A DNA stretch of 64,000 nt from Streptomyces spongiicola (GCF_003122365.1 NZ_CP029254.1:806001-870000), one strand, 5' to 3'. Positions 17,460-26,447 are shown, counted from the first letter of the stretch. Translations and numbers: made by a program. Notes: generated by a model from the sequence alone, not told the origin.

Positions 17460-18671
17460 GTGACCACCGCCCAGCCCTCCCTCACCGCGCCGGACGCAGC
17501 GGGAGGCTCCCAGGATGTCCAGCCGACACCGCTCGCCCTGCTGCTGCTCGGCCGCGAAGCCGACCCCAGGAGCGAGCGGGGCGTCGAGTGCCCCGGTGAC
17601 CTTCCCTCCCCGTCCGACCCGGACCTGGTGGAGCGCGCCCGTGCGGCGAAGGAGAAGCTCGGCGACAAGGTGTTCGTGCTGGGCCACCACTACCAGCGCG
17701 ACGAGGTCATCCAGTTCGCGGACGTCACCGGCGACTCCTTCAAGCTCGCGAGGGACGCGGCGGCCCGGCCGGAGGCCGAGTACATCGTCTTCTGCGGTGT
17801 GCACTTCATGGCCGAGTCGGCGGACATCCTCACCGGCGACGACCAGAAGGTCGTCCTCCCCGACCTCGCCGCCGGCTGCTCGATGGCCGACATGGCCACG
17901 GCCGAGCAGGTCGCCGAGTGCTGGGACGTCCTCACCGAGGCGGGCGTCGCGGAGCGGACGGTGCCCGTCTCGTACATGAACTCCTCCGCGGACATCAAGG
18001 CCTTCACCGGCAAGCACGGCGGCACGATATGCACGTCGTCGAACGCCAGGCGGGCGCTGGAATGGGCCTTCGAACAGGGCGAGAAGGTCCTCTTCCTGCC
18101 CGACCAGCACCTCGGCCGGAACACGGCGGTCCGCGACATGGGCATGTCCCTGGACGACTGCGTCGTCTACAACCCGCACAGGCCGAACGGCGGACTCACC
18201 GCCGAGCAACTGCGCGACGCGAAGATGATCCTGTGGCGCGGCCACTGCTCGGTGCACGGCCGCTTCTCGCTGGATTCCGTCAACGACGTCCGCGAGCGCG
18301 TTCCGGGGGTGAACGTCCTGGTCCACCCGGAGTGCAAGCACGAGGTCGTCGCCGCGGCGGACTACGTGGGCTCCACGGAGTACATCATCAGGACGCTGGA
18401 GGCCGCCCCCGCGGGCTCCGCGTGGGCGATCGGCACGGAGCTGAACCTGGTACGCCGTCTGGCGAACCGTTTCGCCTCGGAGGGCAAGAAGATCGTCTTC
18501 CTCGACAAGACGGTCTGCTTCTGCTCGACGATGAACCGGATCGACCTGCCGCACCTGGTGTGGGCGCTGGAGTCCCTGGCGGAGGGAAACCTGGTCAACC
18601 GGATCCAGGTCGACTCCGAGACGGAGAGCTTCGCCAAGCTGGCCCTCGAGCGCATGCTGGCGCTTCCCTGA
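17460..18671 (+). CDS. nadA: Quinolinate synthase
   Basis: NadA condenses iminoaspartate with dihydroxyacetone phosphate to quinolinate in NAD synthesis. The 403-residue protein shows the triplicated fold: LGHHYQRDEV near the start, YMNSSADIKA and CTSSNAR in the middle, and HPECKHEV and a CFCSTMNR segment near the end. These carry the three cysteines expected to bind the [4Fe-4S] cluster. I choose GTG 17460 over GTG 17451 because GAAAGG lies at ideal distance. nadB and nadC are not next to it here. Confidence 0.95.
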   Translation: MTTAQPSLTAPDAAGGSQDVQPTPLALLLLGREADPRSERGVECPGDLPSPSDPDLVERARAAKEKLGDKVFVLGHHYQRDEVIQFADVTGDSFKLARDAAARPEAEYIVFCGVHFMAESADILTGDDQKVVLPDLAAGCSMADMATAEQVAECWDVLTEAGVAERTVPVSYMNSSADIKAFTGKHGGTICTSSNARRALEWAFEQGEKVLFLPDQHLGRNTAVRDMGMSLDDCVVYNPHRPNGGLTAEQLRDAKMILWRGHCSVHGRFSLDSVNDVRERVPGVNVLVHPECKHEVVAAADYVGSTEYIIRTLEAAPAGSAWAIGTELNLVRRLANRFASEGKKIVFLDKTVCFCSTMNRIDLPHLVWALESLAEGNLVNRIQVDSETESFAKLALERMLALP

Positions 18672-18675
18672 CCGT

Positions 18676-18708
18676 GACGGGCCCGCCCGTGTGCGCGGGC
18701 CCCCCGTC
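18676..18708 (+). terminator. Possible nadA terminator
   Basis: An imperfect hairpin: a GACGG/CCGTC outer and GCCCGC/GCGGGC inner stem with a 3-nt bulge, directly after the nadA stop. Confidence 0.5.
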
Positions 18709-19000
18709 GCCCCGGCACCTGCTCGCCAGATGCCGGGGCGACACCGCCCCCGCCGGGCCCGGCATCCGCGCGAGCGGACCAGAGCCACCAGGACGTGACG
18801 CGGGGGCCGGCAGGACGCCCGGGGGTGGTGCCCCCGCACCGGGACGACGGCGTTCCCACCGAGGCGGCGGGGGTCCCGGGTCGCCGCCCACGGCCGCGTA
18901 CGCGGGGTGAAGCGGAGCACTCTCAGCGCGTCCCCCATGTCGGCGCCACCCGCGCCCGTGTACGCGGGGTGAAACGGCTTCCGGTGGGGGCCCTGCCGGG
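18709..19000. other. Intergenic DNA between nadA and a minisatellite
   Basis: No gene was supported. A gtacgcggggtgaa motif occurs twice (near 18897 and 18960). Open frames across it are low complexity. Confidence 0.45.
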
Positions 19001-19135
19001 GTGAAGCCCTGCCGCATGGAGTGCTTCCGCGTGAAGCCCTGCCGCATGGAGTGCTTCCGCGTGGAGTGCTTCCGCGTGGAGTGCTTCCGCGTGAAGCCCT
19101 GCCGCGTGGAGTGCTGCCGCGTGAAGCCCTGCCGC
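19001..19135. repeat. 15-bp minisatellite, nine units
   Basis: Nine contiguous 15-bp units start at 19001, of two alternating types: gtgaagccctgccgc and (a/g)tggagtgcttccgc. The order is A-B-A-B-B-B-A-B-A, with the penultimate B carrying a change. The array abuts the 3' end of the response-regulator gene between convergent genes. As the period is a multiple of three it stays open in several frames, but I do not think it is translated. Confidence 0.95.
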
Positions 19136-19143
19136 GTGGCGAC

Positions 19144-19827
19144 TCAATCCGCCCCTGGGCGTACCAGACCCGACTCGTACGCGATGACCACCAGCTGCGC
19201 CCGGTCGCGGGCGCCGAGCTTCGCCATCGAGCGGTTCACATGCGTCTTGACGGTGAGCGGGCTGACCTCCAGCAGCCCGGCGATCTCGTCGTTGGGGTGT
19301 CCGCCGGCGACGAGGACGAGGACCTCGCGTTCCCGGCCGGTCAGCGCGGCCAGCCGCTCCGCGTACAGCCCGGAGTCCTGGTGCCCCGGACCTCCGCCCT
19401 GGGCCAGGAACTCGGCGATCAGGCCCTTGGTCGCCGCGGGCGAGAGCAGGGCGTCGCCGGCGGCGGCGATCCGGACGGCGTTCAGCATGTCCACGGGTTC
19501 CGCGCCCTTGCCGAGGAAACCGGAGGCCCCGGCCCGCAGCGACTGCACGACGTACTCGTCCACCTCGAACGTCGTCAGCATCACCACCCGCACCCCGGCG
19601 AGTCCGGGGTCGGCGCTGATCATGCGGGTGGCGGCGAGACCGTCCGTGCCGGGCATCCGGATGTCCATGAGGACGACATCGGGGCGGGCCGAGCGGGCCA
19701 GCTCCACGGCCTGGGCTCCGTCCGCGGCCTCTCCCACGACCTCCATGTCGGGCTCGGAGTCCACCAGCACCCTGAACGCGCTGCGCAGCAGGGCCTGGTC
19801 GTCGGCGAGCAGCACCCTGATGGTCAT
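19144..19827 (-). CDS. NarL-type response regulator
   Basis: A 227-residue two-domain transcription factor. The N-terminal receiver has VLLADDQALL acidic residues and the phospho-acceptor Asp at about position 55 in VVLMDIRMPG; the conserved Lys is in FLGKGA. The C-terminal LuxR-type helix-turn-helix reads LTGREREVLVLVAGG, then SPLTVKTHVNR. It is co-transcribed with the sensor kinase upstream, sharing a 4-bp ATGA overlap. The signal and targets cannot be inferred. Confidence 0.95.
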   Translation of the reverse strand: MTIRVLLADDQALLRSAFRVLVDSEPDMEVVGEAADGAQAVELARSARPDVVLMDIRMPGTDGLAATRMISADPGLAGVRVVMLTTFEVDEYVVQSLRAGASGFLGKGAEPVDMLNAVRIAAAGDALLSPAATKGLIAEFLAQGGGPGHQDSGLYAERLAALTGREREVLVLVAGGHPNDEIAGLLEVSPLTVKTHVNRSMAKLGARDRAQLVVIAYESGLVRPGAD

Positions 19828-21146
19828 CCGTCCACGTTCCCCTCCGCGTCCGCCTCGACCGGCAGTATCGCCTGCACCCGGAAGCCGCCTCCGTAGCGGG
19901 GGCCCGCGATCAGGGTGCCGCCGAGGGCCGTGACGCGCTCGCGCATACCGACCAGTCCGTGCCCGCCGCTGCCGCCTCCGGCCACCGGTTCGCCGCCCGC
20001 GCCGTCGGCACTGCCCGTGCCGTTCATGTTGTTCGTGCCGTTCATGCCGTCCGCGCCCTCCGGCCCGGGTCCGGCGGGGCGGCCGTCGTCGAGGACGGTG
20101 ACCTCCACGGCCCCGACCACCCGGACGACGCTCACCTCGGCCTTCGCCGCGGCCCCGGCATGCTTGCGCACATTGGTGAGCGCCTCCTGCACGATCCGGT
20201 ACGCGGCGAGGTCGACGGCGGCGGGCAGCTCGGCGCCCCGGTCGGTACGTGCCAGCCGGACCGGCATCCCGGACCGCCGGAAGCCGTCGAGCAGCGGCTC
20301 GAGGACGGCGAGTCCCGGCGCGGGCTCGGTCGGCGCCGCCGGGTCGCCGGACTGCCGGAGCAGACCGACCGTGGCCCGTAGCTCGTTCAGCGCCGAACGG
20401 CTCGCCTCCCGCACCTGGGACAGGGCCTCCTTGGCCTGGTCGGGCCGCCTGTCCATGACGTGTGCCGCCACTCCTGCCTGCACGTTGACCAGAGCGATGT
20501 GATGGGCGACGACGTCGTGGAGGTCTCGGGCGATCCGCAGCCGCTCCTCGGCCACCCGGCGGCGGGCCTCCTCCTCCCGGGTCCGCTCGGCCCGCTCGGC
20601 CCGCTCCCGCATGGCGTCGACGAAGGCGCGCCGGCTCCTCACGGCGTCGCCGGCGGCGGACGCCATGCCGGTCCACGCGAAGAGCCCCAGGTTCTCCTGG
20701 CTGTACCAGGGCGCGGAGCTGAACAGCACGGCCGCCCCGGTCAGCACGGTCATGGCCGGCAGGCCGACCCGCCAGGTCGTCGGGCGGTCGGTGCGGGACG
20801 CCACCGTGTAGAGGCCGACCACCACGGACATGGCGACGGGCGCGGGCGGATCGCCGGAGACGAGTTCGGCGACGCACAGGGCCCCGGTGACCGCGACCAC
20901 GGGCACGGGGCGCACACGCCGGAACACCAGAGCCCCGGCGGCCGTCACCATCAGCAGCAGACTGCGGACCTCGGGTGTGCGGGTGCCGAAAGTCGGCCCG
21001 TGGGGCCCGTGGGGGTCGGCGAACGACGCGGCGACCATGCAGAGGAGCACCGCGGCCGCGAGGCCGGCGTCGAACGCCGTCGGATGCGCACTGAGCCAGG
21101 AGCGCGTCGGTGCGAGCCGGCTGAATCCGGCCAGAGATGCGGTCAC
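19824..21146 (-). CDS. Sensor histidine kinase, NarL-partner class
   Basis: A membrane sensor of about 440 residues. Five or so hydrophobic helices occupy residues 25-165. The dimerisation/phospho-acceptor domain has the site His in RIARDLHDVVAHH (about residue 210), and a C-terminal HATPase domain has NVRKHA and GHGLVGMRERV. A Gly/Asn-rich insertion (NGTNNMNGTG region) splits the ATPase domain between its N and G boxes and looks like a recent low-complexity expansion. I start it at GTG 21146; a longer frame to 21317 adds Pro/Arg-rich sequence in DNA with 19-bp repeats and is less likely. It overlaps its response regulator. Confidence 0.9.
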   Translation of the reverse strand: MTASLAGFSRLAPTRSWLSAHPTAFDAGLAAAVLLCMVAASFADPHGPHGPTFGTRTPEVRSLLLMVTAAGALVFRRVRPVPVVAVTGALCVAELVSGDPPAPVAMSVVVGLYTVASRTDRPTTWRVGLPAMTVLTGAAVLFSSAPWYSQENLGLFAWTGMASAAGDAVRSRRAFVDAMRERAERAERTREEEARRRVAEERLRIARDLHDVVAHHIALVNVQAGVAAHVMDRRPDQAKEALSQVREASRSALNELRATVGLLRQSGDPAAPTEPAPGLAVLEPLLDGFRRSGMPVRLARTDRGAELPAAVDLAAYRIVQEALTNVRKHAGAAAKAEVSVVRVVGAVEVTVLDDGRPAGPGPEGADGMNGTNNMNGTGSADGAGGEPVAGGGSGGHGLVGMRERVTALGGTLIAGPRYGGGFRVQAILPVEADAEGNVDG

Positions 21147-21497
21147 GTCAGGCAACGGTACGGGGTCGGCCGGGACGGGAGGCGGGCCGCGCCCGCCCCG
21201 GGGCGCAAGGGGGCGTAAGGCAGCGCAAGGGGCGCACTGCGGGGCGTGCGGGAGGTACGCAGGCGTGCGGGAGGTACGCAGGCGTGCGGGTGGTACGCGG
21301 CTGACGGGCGCGGACATACGACCGCCCGGAAGGCGACGGGCCGGACCGGGCCGGGGACGTACGGCCGCCGGAAAGGACGGGCCGGGGACGGGACGTACGG
21401 GGACGTACAGGCCCGGCCGGGAACGCCGGGTCCCCGGCCCGGCCGGAGCGTCGTCCGGGCGCGGGCCGTGGCCGGGGGACAGAAGCCCGGACCGGGC
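21147..21497. repeat. Gap with 19-bp tandem repeats
   Basis: From about 21244 to 21300 a unit like gcgtgcgggaggtacgcag is repeated three times. The rest is ggacgtac/ccgg-rich DNA. It separates the kinase gene from pspAA. No gene or clear promoter was seen. Confidence 0.7.
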
Positions 21498-21776
21498 TCA
21501 GCCCGGGATGAGGCCGCCGTCGCTGAGCATGGCGCGGACCTCGTCGAGGGTCGCGTCCGGGGCGGGCAGGATCAGCTCGGAGGGCTCGAGGGCGTCGTCC
21601 GCGAGCGGTGCCCCGCAGCGGCGCACCTCGTCGAGCAGGGCGCCCAGAGTACGGCGGAAGCCTTCCGCGTCACCCGTCTCCATCTCGGCGAGCAGCTCGT
21701 CGTCGAGCTTGTTCAGCTCGTCGAAGTGGCTGTCCTCCAAGGTCCACTGCCCCTCCCCCATGATCCGTACGATCAT
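21498..21776 (-). CDS. PspAA-domain small protein
   Basis: A 92-residue acidic protein beginning MIVRIMGEGQW and rich in Glu/Asp/Leu helices, the pattern of the PspAA partner proteins encoded next to PspA in actinobacteria. It starts 12 bp after the pspA stop, so the two are an operon. Its likely role is in the membrane-stress response with PspA. The assignment rests on the N-terminal motif, size and position. Confidence 0.85.
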   Translation of the reverse strand: MIVRIMGEGQWTLEDSHFDELNKLDDELLAEMETGDAEGFRRTLGALLDEVRRCGAPLADDALEPSELILPAPDATLDEVRAMLSDGGLIPG

Positions 21777-21788
21777 GACGCGCCGTCC

Positions 21789-22616
21789 CTACTGCTTGTC
21801 GAACTTGTGCCGGGTACTGCCCTGGGCCTGGTCCTGCGCCGAGGCGTCGCCGCCCTCGATGGCCTGCTGCCGGGTGCCGCCGCCCTCGGAGCCGATGGCC
21901 TGCTGGGAGGTGCCCCCGGCCAGCTCGGCCTTCATCCGCTGGAGTTCCAGCTCGACGTCGGTGCCTCCGGAGATGCGGTCCAGCTCCGCGGCGATGTCGT
22001 CCTTCGCCATCCCGGTCGGGTCGTCCAGCGCACCGGACGCCAGAAGCTCGTCGATGGCCCCGGCCCGGGCCTGCAACTGGGCGGTCTTGTCCTCGGCCCG
22101 CTGGACCGCCAGACCCACGTCGCCCATCTCCTCGGAGATCCCGGAGAACGCCTCGCCGATCCGGGTCTGCGCCTGGGCGGCGGTGTAGGTGGCCTTGATC
22201 GTCTCCTTCTTCGTACGGAAGGCGTCCACCTTGGCCTGCAGCCGCTGGGCGGCGAGGGTGAGTTTCTCCTCCTCGCCCTGGAGGGTCTCGTGCTGCGTCT
22301 GCAGATCGGTGACCTGCTGCTGCAGCGCGGCACGCCGGGACAACGCCTCGCGCGCCAGGTCCTCGCGGCCCAGCGCCAGCGCCTTGCGGCCCTGGTCCTC
22401 CAGCTTGGAGGACTGGCTCTGGAGCTGGTTGAGCTGCAGTTCCAGGCGCTTGCGGGAGGTCGCCACGTCGGCGACACCACGACGGACCTTCTGCAGCAGC
22501 TCCAGCTGTTTCTGGTACGAGTAATCGAGGGTCTCGCGCGGATCCTCGGCCCGGTCAAGGGCCTTGTTTGCCTTCGCGCGGAAGATCATCCCCATACGCT
22601 TCATGACACCGCTCAT
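21789..22616 (-). CDS. pspA: Phage shock protein A / IM30 family
   Basis: A 275-residue, almost wholly alpha-helical protein of the ESCRT-III-like PspA/Vipp1 family, which polymerises on stressed membranes. The amphipathic N-terminus (GVMKRMGMIFRAKANKAL) and the long Gln/Glu/Leu coiled coil between about residues 25 and 215 are diagnostic. The C-terminal tail is low complexity with three TRQQAI/TSQQAI-like repeats, as in other Streptomyces. I start at ATG 22616. The frame extends to 22691, but the extra residues do not resemble the family. Confidence 0.93.
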   Translation of the reverse strand: MSGVMKRMGMIFRAKANKALDRAEDPRETLDYSYQKQLELLQKVRRGVADVATSRKRLELQLNQLQSQSSKLEDQGRKALALGREDLAREALSRRAALQQQVTDLQTQHETLQGEEEKLTLAAQRLQAKVDAFRTKKETIKATYTAAQAQTRIGEAFSGISEEMGDVGLAVQRAEDKTAQLQARAGAIDELLASGALDDPTGMAKDDIAAELDRISGGTDVELELQRMKAELAGGTSQQAIGSEGGGTRQQAIEGGDASAQDQAQGSTRHKFDKQ

Positions 22617-22910
22617 GGGCTTCGCGCGCCCCCTTCTGACGGAACTCAGCTCCAGCTTCTCCAGAACCCACAGTACGGGCCCTGCATCCATTACCGCACT
22701 GTTCGGGCGCCGATGCGCTCATCCCCGAGGACGACCTGCGGGCCGCTTCGCTCCCGCGCAGGGAGTAGGTGGCCGTCAGGGGGCCGCGGAGGCGCCGTCC
22801 CGTGCACGCTGCTTCTGCTTCTGCTTCTGCCCCTTGCAGACGAGTGCCGTTGCCGGATCGTTCCCCAGGGGGCTGGGGCTGCCGCCCGCCACCCCGTACC
22901 CTTGTGTTTT
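22617..22910. other. Divergent promoter region pspA / DUF3043 gene
   Basis: It contains a ctgctt hexamer tract near 22808-22832 and, at 22897-22902, TACCCT placed 8 nt before the DUF3043 start. No gene was seen. Confidence 0.5.
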
Positions 22911-23507
22911 GTGTTCCGTAGCCGTTCCAACGAAGAGAAGGCCCCCACCGACAAGGTGACGGCGGACCTCTCCAAGCAGCCCCGCGACCCCGAGGCCCCC
23001 AAGGGCCGCCCGACCCCCAAGCGCAGCGAGGCCCAGACCCAGCGCCGCCGGGCGCAGTCGGCCCCCCTCGACCGCAAGGCGGCCATGCGCCGCCAGCGCG
23101 AGGCGCGCCGAGCCGATCTGGCCAAGCAGCGCGAGGCACTGGCCGGTGGCGACGAGCGCTATCTGCCGGTCCGCGACAAGGGTCCGGTGCGCCGCTTCGT
23201 CCGCGACTTCGTGGACTCGCGCTTCTGCGTCGCCGAGTTCTTCCTGCCCCTGGCCGTGGTGATCCTGGTGCTCTCCATGGTCCGCGTGCCCCAGTTGCAG
23301 AACATCGCAATGCTGCTGTGGCTCGGTGTGATCGTGATGATCGTGGTCGACTCGATCGGCCTCTGGATCCGGCTCAAGAAGCAGCTGAACGAGCGATTCC
23401 CCAACGAGCCGAAGCGCGGCGCGGTGGCCTACGGCCTCATGCGCACGCTCCAGATGCGCCGGCTGCGGCTGCCCAAGCCCCAGGTCAAGCGCGGAGAGCG
23501 GCCCTGA
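22911..23507 (+). CDS. DUF3043 membrane protein
   Basis: A 198-residue protein. The first 90 residues are hydrophilic and rich in Arg/Lys/Gln, then two adjacent transmembrane helices (about residues 113-160) and a basic C-terminus ending in KPQVKRGERP. This matches the actinobacterial DUF3043 family, whose function is unknown. The start GTG 22911 lies 8 nt after a TACCCT box with no ribosome site, so it is probably leaderless. The stop overlaps a CTGA that may have been the start of the following methyltransferase gene before the insertion sequence arrived. Confidence 0.9.
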   Translation: MFRSRSNEEKAPTDKVTADLSKQPRDPEAPKGRPTPKRSEAQTQRRRAQSAPLDRKAAMRRQREARRADLAKQREALAGGDERYLPVRDKGPVRRFVRDFVDSRFCVAEFFLPLAVVILVLSMVRVPQLQNIAMLLWLGVIVMIVVDSIGLWIRLKKQLNERFPNEPKRGAVAYGLMRTLQMRRLRLPKPQVKRGERP

Positions 23508-23557
23508 GCGCGAGCGTCTCCCCGACATCCGAGCGATCCGAGCCGTCCGAGCCGCCC

Positions 23558-23567
23558 GCGCTAGCCG
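23558..23567. repeat. Left target-site duplication of the IS4 element
   Basis: The 10 bp gcgctagccg abut the left inverted repeat and recur exactly at 25097-25106. Confidence 0.92.
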
Positions 23568-25096
23568 CAAGGCCGTTCAGTTTGCGGATGGGTGGGGTTG
23601 TCCAGGGTCCGTAAGCTGCGGTTTCGCGGACATGAGGAGCGGAGCCCCGGTAGAACTGGCAGTCGACCAAGACAAGCCGTTCACAAGGACCGGAGGCTCC
23701 GCTGTCCGGACAGTGTGCCATCACTCGTGTCGTCACGGTGGCCGGAGGCCGGTTCGCACCCGGTCATCTCGGTGAACTCACCCAGTGCATCCCCTTCGAA
23801 ATGGTCGACGAGGCATTGAAGGCCACGGGCAGGGTCCAGGAGCGGCTGCGGGACCTGCCATCCCGGGTGGTCGTCTACCTGCTGCTGGCCGGGTGCCTGT
23901 TCCCGGAGGTCGGATACCTCGGGGTCTGGCGCAAGCTCACCGGCGCTCTGGCCGGTCTGCCACTGGCCGCGCCGTCGGCAAGCGCGCTGGCCCAGGCCCG
24001 CCGCCGTATCGGCGCCACACCGCTGAAATGGCTGTTCGACCTGCTGAAAGGCCCGGTGGCCGGGCCACGGACACCGGGAGCATGGTGGCACGGTCTGCTG
24101 GTGATCGCGCTCGACGGCACCACCCTGACGGTCCCCGACACCCCTGCCGTCCTGACCCGGTTCACCAAGCAGGCGGGCAACCACGGCGGGACCGGCTACC
24201 CGCAGGTCCGCCTGCTGACCCTGGTCGCCTGCGGCACCCGCACCCTCATCGACGCGGTCTTCGGACCCACCACATCGGGTGAGACCACCCACGCCCCGCG
24301 CCTGCTGCCCAGCCTGCGGCCGGGGATGATCCTGCTGGCCGACCGCAACTTCGCCGCCCAGGGGCTGATCAACGACATCGCGGCCACCGGGGCCGAGGTC
24401 CTGGTCCGGCTCAAGAACGGCCGCCGGATGCCGATCCTGGCCCGCTACCGGGACGGCTCCTACCTCTCCGCCCTCGGCCCGGTACCCGTGCGCGTCGTCG
24501 ACTGCGAGATCACCATCACCACCACCGCCGGGAAACACACCGGCCTCTACCGGCTCGCCACCACTCTGCTCGACCACCACCGCCACCCCGCCGGTGAACT
24601 GGCCATGCTCTACCACCAGCGCTGGGAGATCGAAACCGCCTACCTGGAACTGAAATCGACCATCCTCGGCGGCCGGGTCCTGCGCGCCCGCACCCCCGAG
24701 GGCATCGACCAGGAGATCTACGCCCTGCTGGTGGTCCACCAACTGCTGCGGACCGCCATGGCGGACGCCACCAGCACCCAGCCCGGCACCGACCCGGACC
24801 GGGCCGGCTTCTCCATCGCCTGGCAGGCCGCCCGCGACCAGCTCGTCCTGGCCGCGGGCATCATCGCCGACCCGGTCGTCGACCTCGTCGGCATCATCGG
24901 TCGGCACGTCCTGGCCGGCCTGCTGCCCCAGCGGCGGCTACGGGTCAGCCCCCGCATCGTCAAACGCGCCATCTCGAAGTACCAGGCACGAGGGCCCTGT
25001 ATCGACCGGACCAGCTACAAGGCCACCACCGGCATCGAGATCCTCGCAGCCGCAGGCCCTTGACGACACGGCCCAGCCGCAAACTTCACGGCCTTG
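23568..25096. mobile_element. IS4-family insertion sequence, apparently intact
   Basis: A 1529-bp element bounded by 25-bp terminal inverted repeats (23568-23592 and 25072-25096) that match at 22 of 25 positions. Both ends begin caaggccgt when read inwards. Exact 10-bp target duplications flank it, within the 8-13 bp range of IS4-family elements. It encodes one transposase with a complete DDE core. The perfect target duplications argue for recent insertion. Confidence 0.95.
23702..25063 (+). CDS. IS4-family transposase
   Basis: A DDE transposase of about 450 residues. The N-terminal part is the IS4 N-terminal helical domain. The catalytic core shows IALDGTTL (first Asp), LLADRNFA (second Asp) and the C-terminal YHQRWEIETAYLELK, which is the IS4 Y-x2-R-x3-E-x6-K signature carrying the catalytic Glu. 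The first ordinary start in frame is GTG 23738. However, GGAGG at 23692-23696 lies 5 nt before an in-frame CTG at 23702, whose reading (SGQCAITRVV) matches the N-terminus I remember for related transposases, so I begin there. No frameshift or stop interrupts it. Confidence 0.9.
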   Translation: MSGQCAITRVVTVAGGRFAPGHLGELTQCIPFEMVDEALKATGRVQERLRDLPSRVVVYLLLAGCLFPEVGYLGVWRKLTGALAGLPLAAPSASALAQARRRIGATPLKWLFDLLKGPVAGPRTPGAWWHGLLVIALDGTTLTVPDTPAVLTRFTKQAGNHGGTGYPQVRLLTLVACGTRTLIDAVFGPTTSGETTHAPRLLPSLRPGMILLADRNFAAQGLINDIAATGAEVLVRLKNGRRMPILARYRDGSYLSALGPVPVRVVDCEITITTTAGKHTGLYRLATTLLDHHRHPAGELAMLYHQRWEIETAYLELKSTILGGRVLRARTPEGIDQEIYALLVVHQLLRTAMADATSTQPGTDPDRAGFSIAWQAARDQLVLAAGIIADPVVDLVGIIGRHVLAGLLPQRRLRVSPRIVKRAISKYQARGPCIDRTSYKATTGIEILAAAGP

Positions 25097-26059
25097 GCGC
25101 TAGCCGAGGACCACGGGCCGTTCGGGGACCACGGGCCATCCGGGGATTCCGGGCGGTCCGGGCATTCCCAGGGGTCCGGGCAGTGCACGGAATCCGAGCA
25201 AGCCGAGAGACCTCACGGACCCGGGAAGCACGAGGGACCCGGGAAGCACGAGGGACCCGGCAGGGGCGACGTCTCCGGTTTCGCAAACGGCGCCGCCGCC
25301 TGGCTCAGGGGTCTCGGCGGACTGCGCAACACGGTTCGGCAGGAACTCGTGGCACGGCAGCTCGACGAGCAGTTGGCCGCCCGCTTCCCCGTCGGGCAGC
25401 GGCTGCGCGTCCTCGACGTCGGCATGGGGCAGGGCACCCAGGCGCTGCGTCTCGCCCGGGCCGGGCACAAGGTCACCGGTCTGGAGTCCGACCCGGACCT
25501 GCTGCGGGTCGCCCGGGAGGCCCTGGCGCACGAGCCGGAGGGCATCCGGGAACGCTTCAGGGCGATCGAGGGCGACGGCCGTGAGACCGGCGTGCACTTC
25601 CTGCCCGGTTCGTTCGACGTGGTGCTGTGCCACGGTGTGCTGATGTACGTCGAGGACCGCGACGCCATGCTGGCGGGCCTGGCCCGGATGCTGGCGCCCG
25701 GCGGTCTGCTGTCCCTGCTGGTACGGAACGCGGACGCGCTGGCGCTGCGGCCGGGGCTGGCGGGCGACTGGGAGACGGCGCTGACCTCCTTCGACACGGA
25801 CACGTACACCAACCGCCTCGGCCTCCGGGTGCGCGGGGACCGGCTCGCGTCGCTGACCGCGACCCTGGCCGGGATCGCCGCTCCCCTGCACACCTGGTAC
25901 GGGGTGCGGGTCTTCACGGACAGCGTGGCGGACGACGCGGAGCCGCCGTCCGGGGAGGAACTGACCCGGCTGCTCGCGGCCGAGGACCGAGCGGGCCGGA
26001 CGGAGCCGTACCGCTCGGTGGCGGCGCTGCTGCACCTCTGCGGAGTGCGCGGCAGCTAG
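25094..26059 (+). CDS. SAM-dependent methyltransferase, 5' end displaced by IS
   Basis: A class I methyltransferase domain begins at about residue 75: VLDVGMGQGTQALRLA is the SAM-binding motif I, and GSFDVVLCHGVLMYVED is motif IV. The first 65 residues are Gly/His/Ser/Glu low complexity with repeats (GPGKHE twice). The only start codon left before the core is the TTG made by the last three bases of the insertion sequence, without a ribosome site. Before insertion the frame ran back through the target site to CTG 23504, which overlaps the DUF3043 stop and follows GGAGAG. Expression is therefore probably altered or lost. The substrate is unknown. Confidence 0.8.
   Translation: MALAEDHGPFGDHGPSGDSGRSGHSQGSGQCTESEQAERPHGPGKHEGPGKHEGPGRGDVSGFANGAAAWLRGLGGLRNTVRQELVARQLDEQLAARFPVGQRLRVLDVGMGQGTQALRLARAGHKVTGLESDPDLLRVAREALAHEPEGIRERFRAIEGDGRETGVHFLPGSFDVVLCHGVLMYVEDRDAMLAGLARMLAPGGLLSLLVRNADALALRPGLAGDWETALTSFDTDTYTNRLGLRVRGDRLASLTATLAGIAAPLHTWYGVRVFTDSVADDAEPPSGEELTRLLAAEDRAGRTEPYRSVAALLHLCGVRGS
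25097..25106. repeat. Right target-site duplication of the IS4 element
   Basis: The exact copy of 23558-23567 directly after the right inverted repeat. Confidence 0.92.
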
Positions 26060-26447
26060 AGTGCGGCCCCGCGTTCGGCAGCCCCCGCACGGGCGGTCGC
26101 CACACGGGCGGTCGCCACACGGGCCCCCTTCACCGTGTGCTCCCCGCGCCTTCGACGGGCCGTCCGCCCGGGCCGACCGGCCCCTGAGGCCGGCCTTCCG
26201 CGCGTTCGGCGGGCGGAGGGACGCGGGCACGGGATGGGCGCCGGCGTCCTGGGGTGCTCGGACAGCAGCCCTGCCTCGGGTCACCTCGGGTCACCTCGGG
26301 TCACCTCCGGCCACCGGGTCGCCGGGTCACCAGGTCGCCTCGGGTCGGGTCGGGTCGGGTCGGGTCGGGTACGGGCGCGGTGACTCGCCCCGGAACTCGT
26401 CCCGGCGCCGGCTCAGGTGACCGGGCCGCTGAGGCGTCCGTCCCCTT
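26060..26447. repeat. Gap with several short tandem repeats
   Basis: Three separate arrays occur: a 15-bp gggcggtcgccacac unit near 26090-26120, cctcgggtca units near 26275-26310 and about six copies of gggtc at 26342-26371. No gene was supported. The ABC transporter gene starts at 26448 without an obvious ribosome site. Confidence 0.8.

Noticed and set aside
19001..19933. Plus-strand protein starting with Cys-rich pentapeptide repeats
   Set aside because: After the minisatellite it is only antisense of the response regulator.
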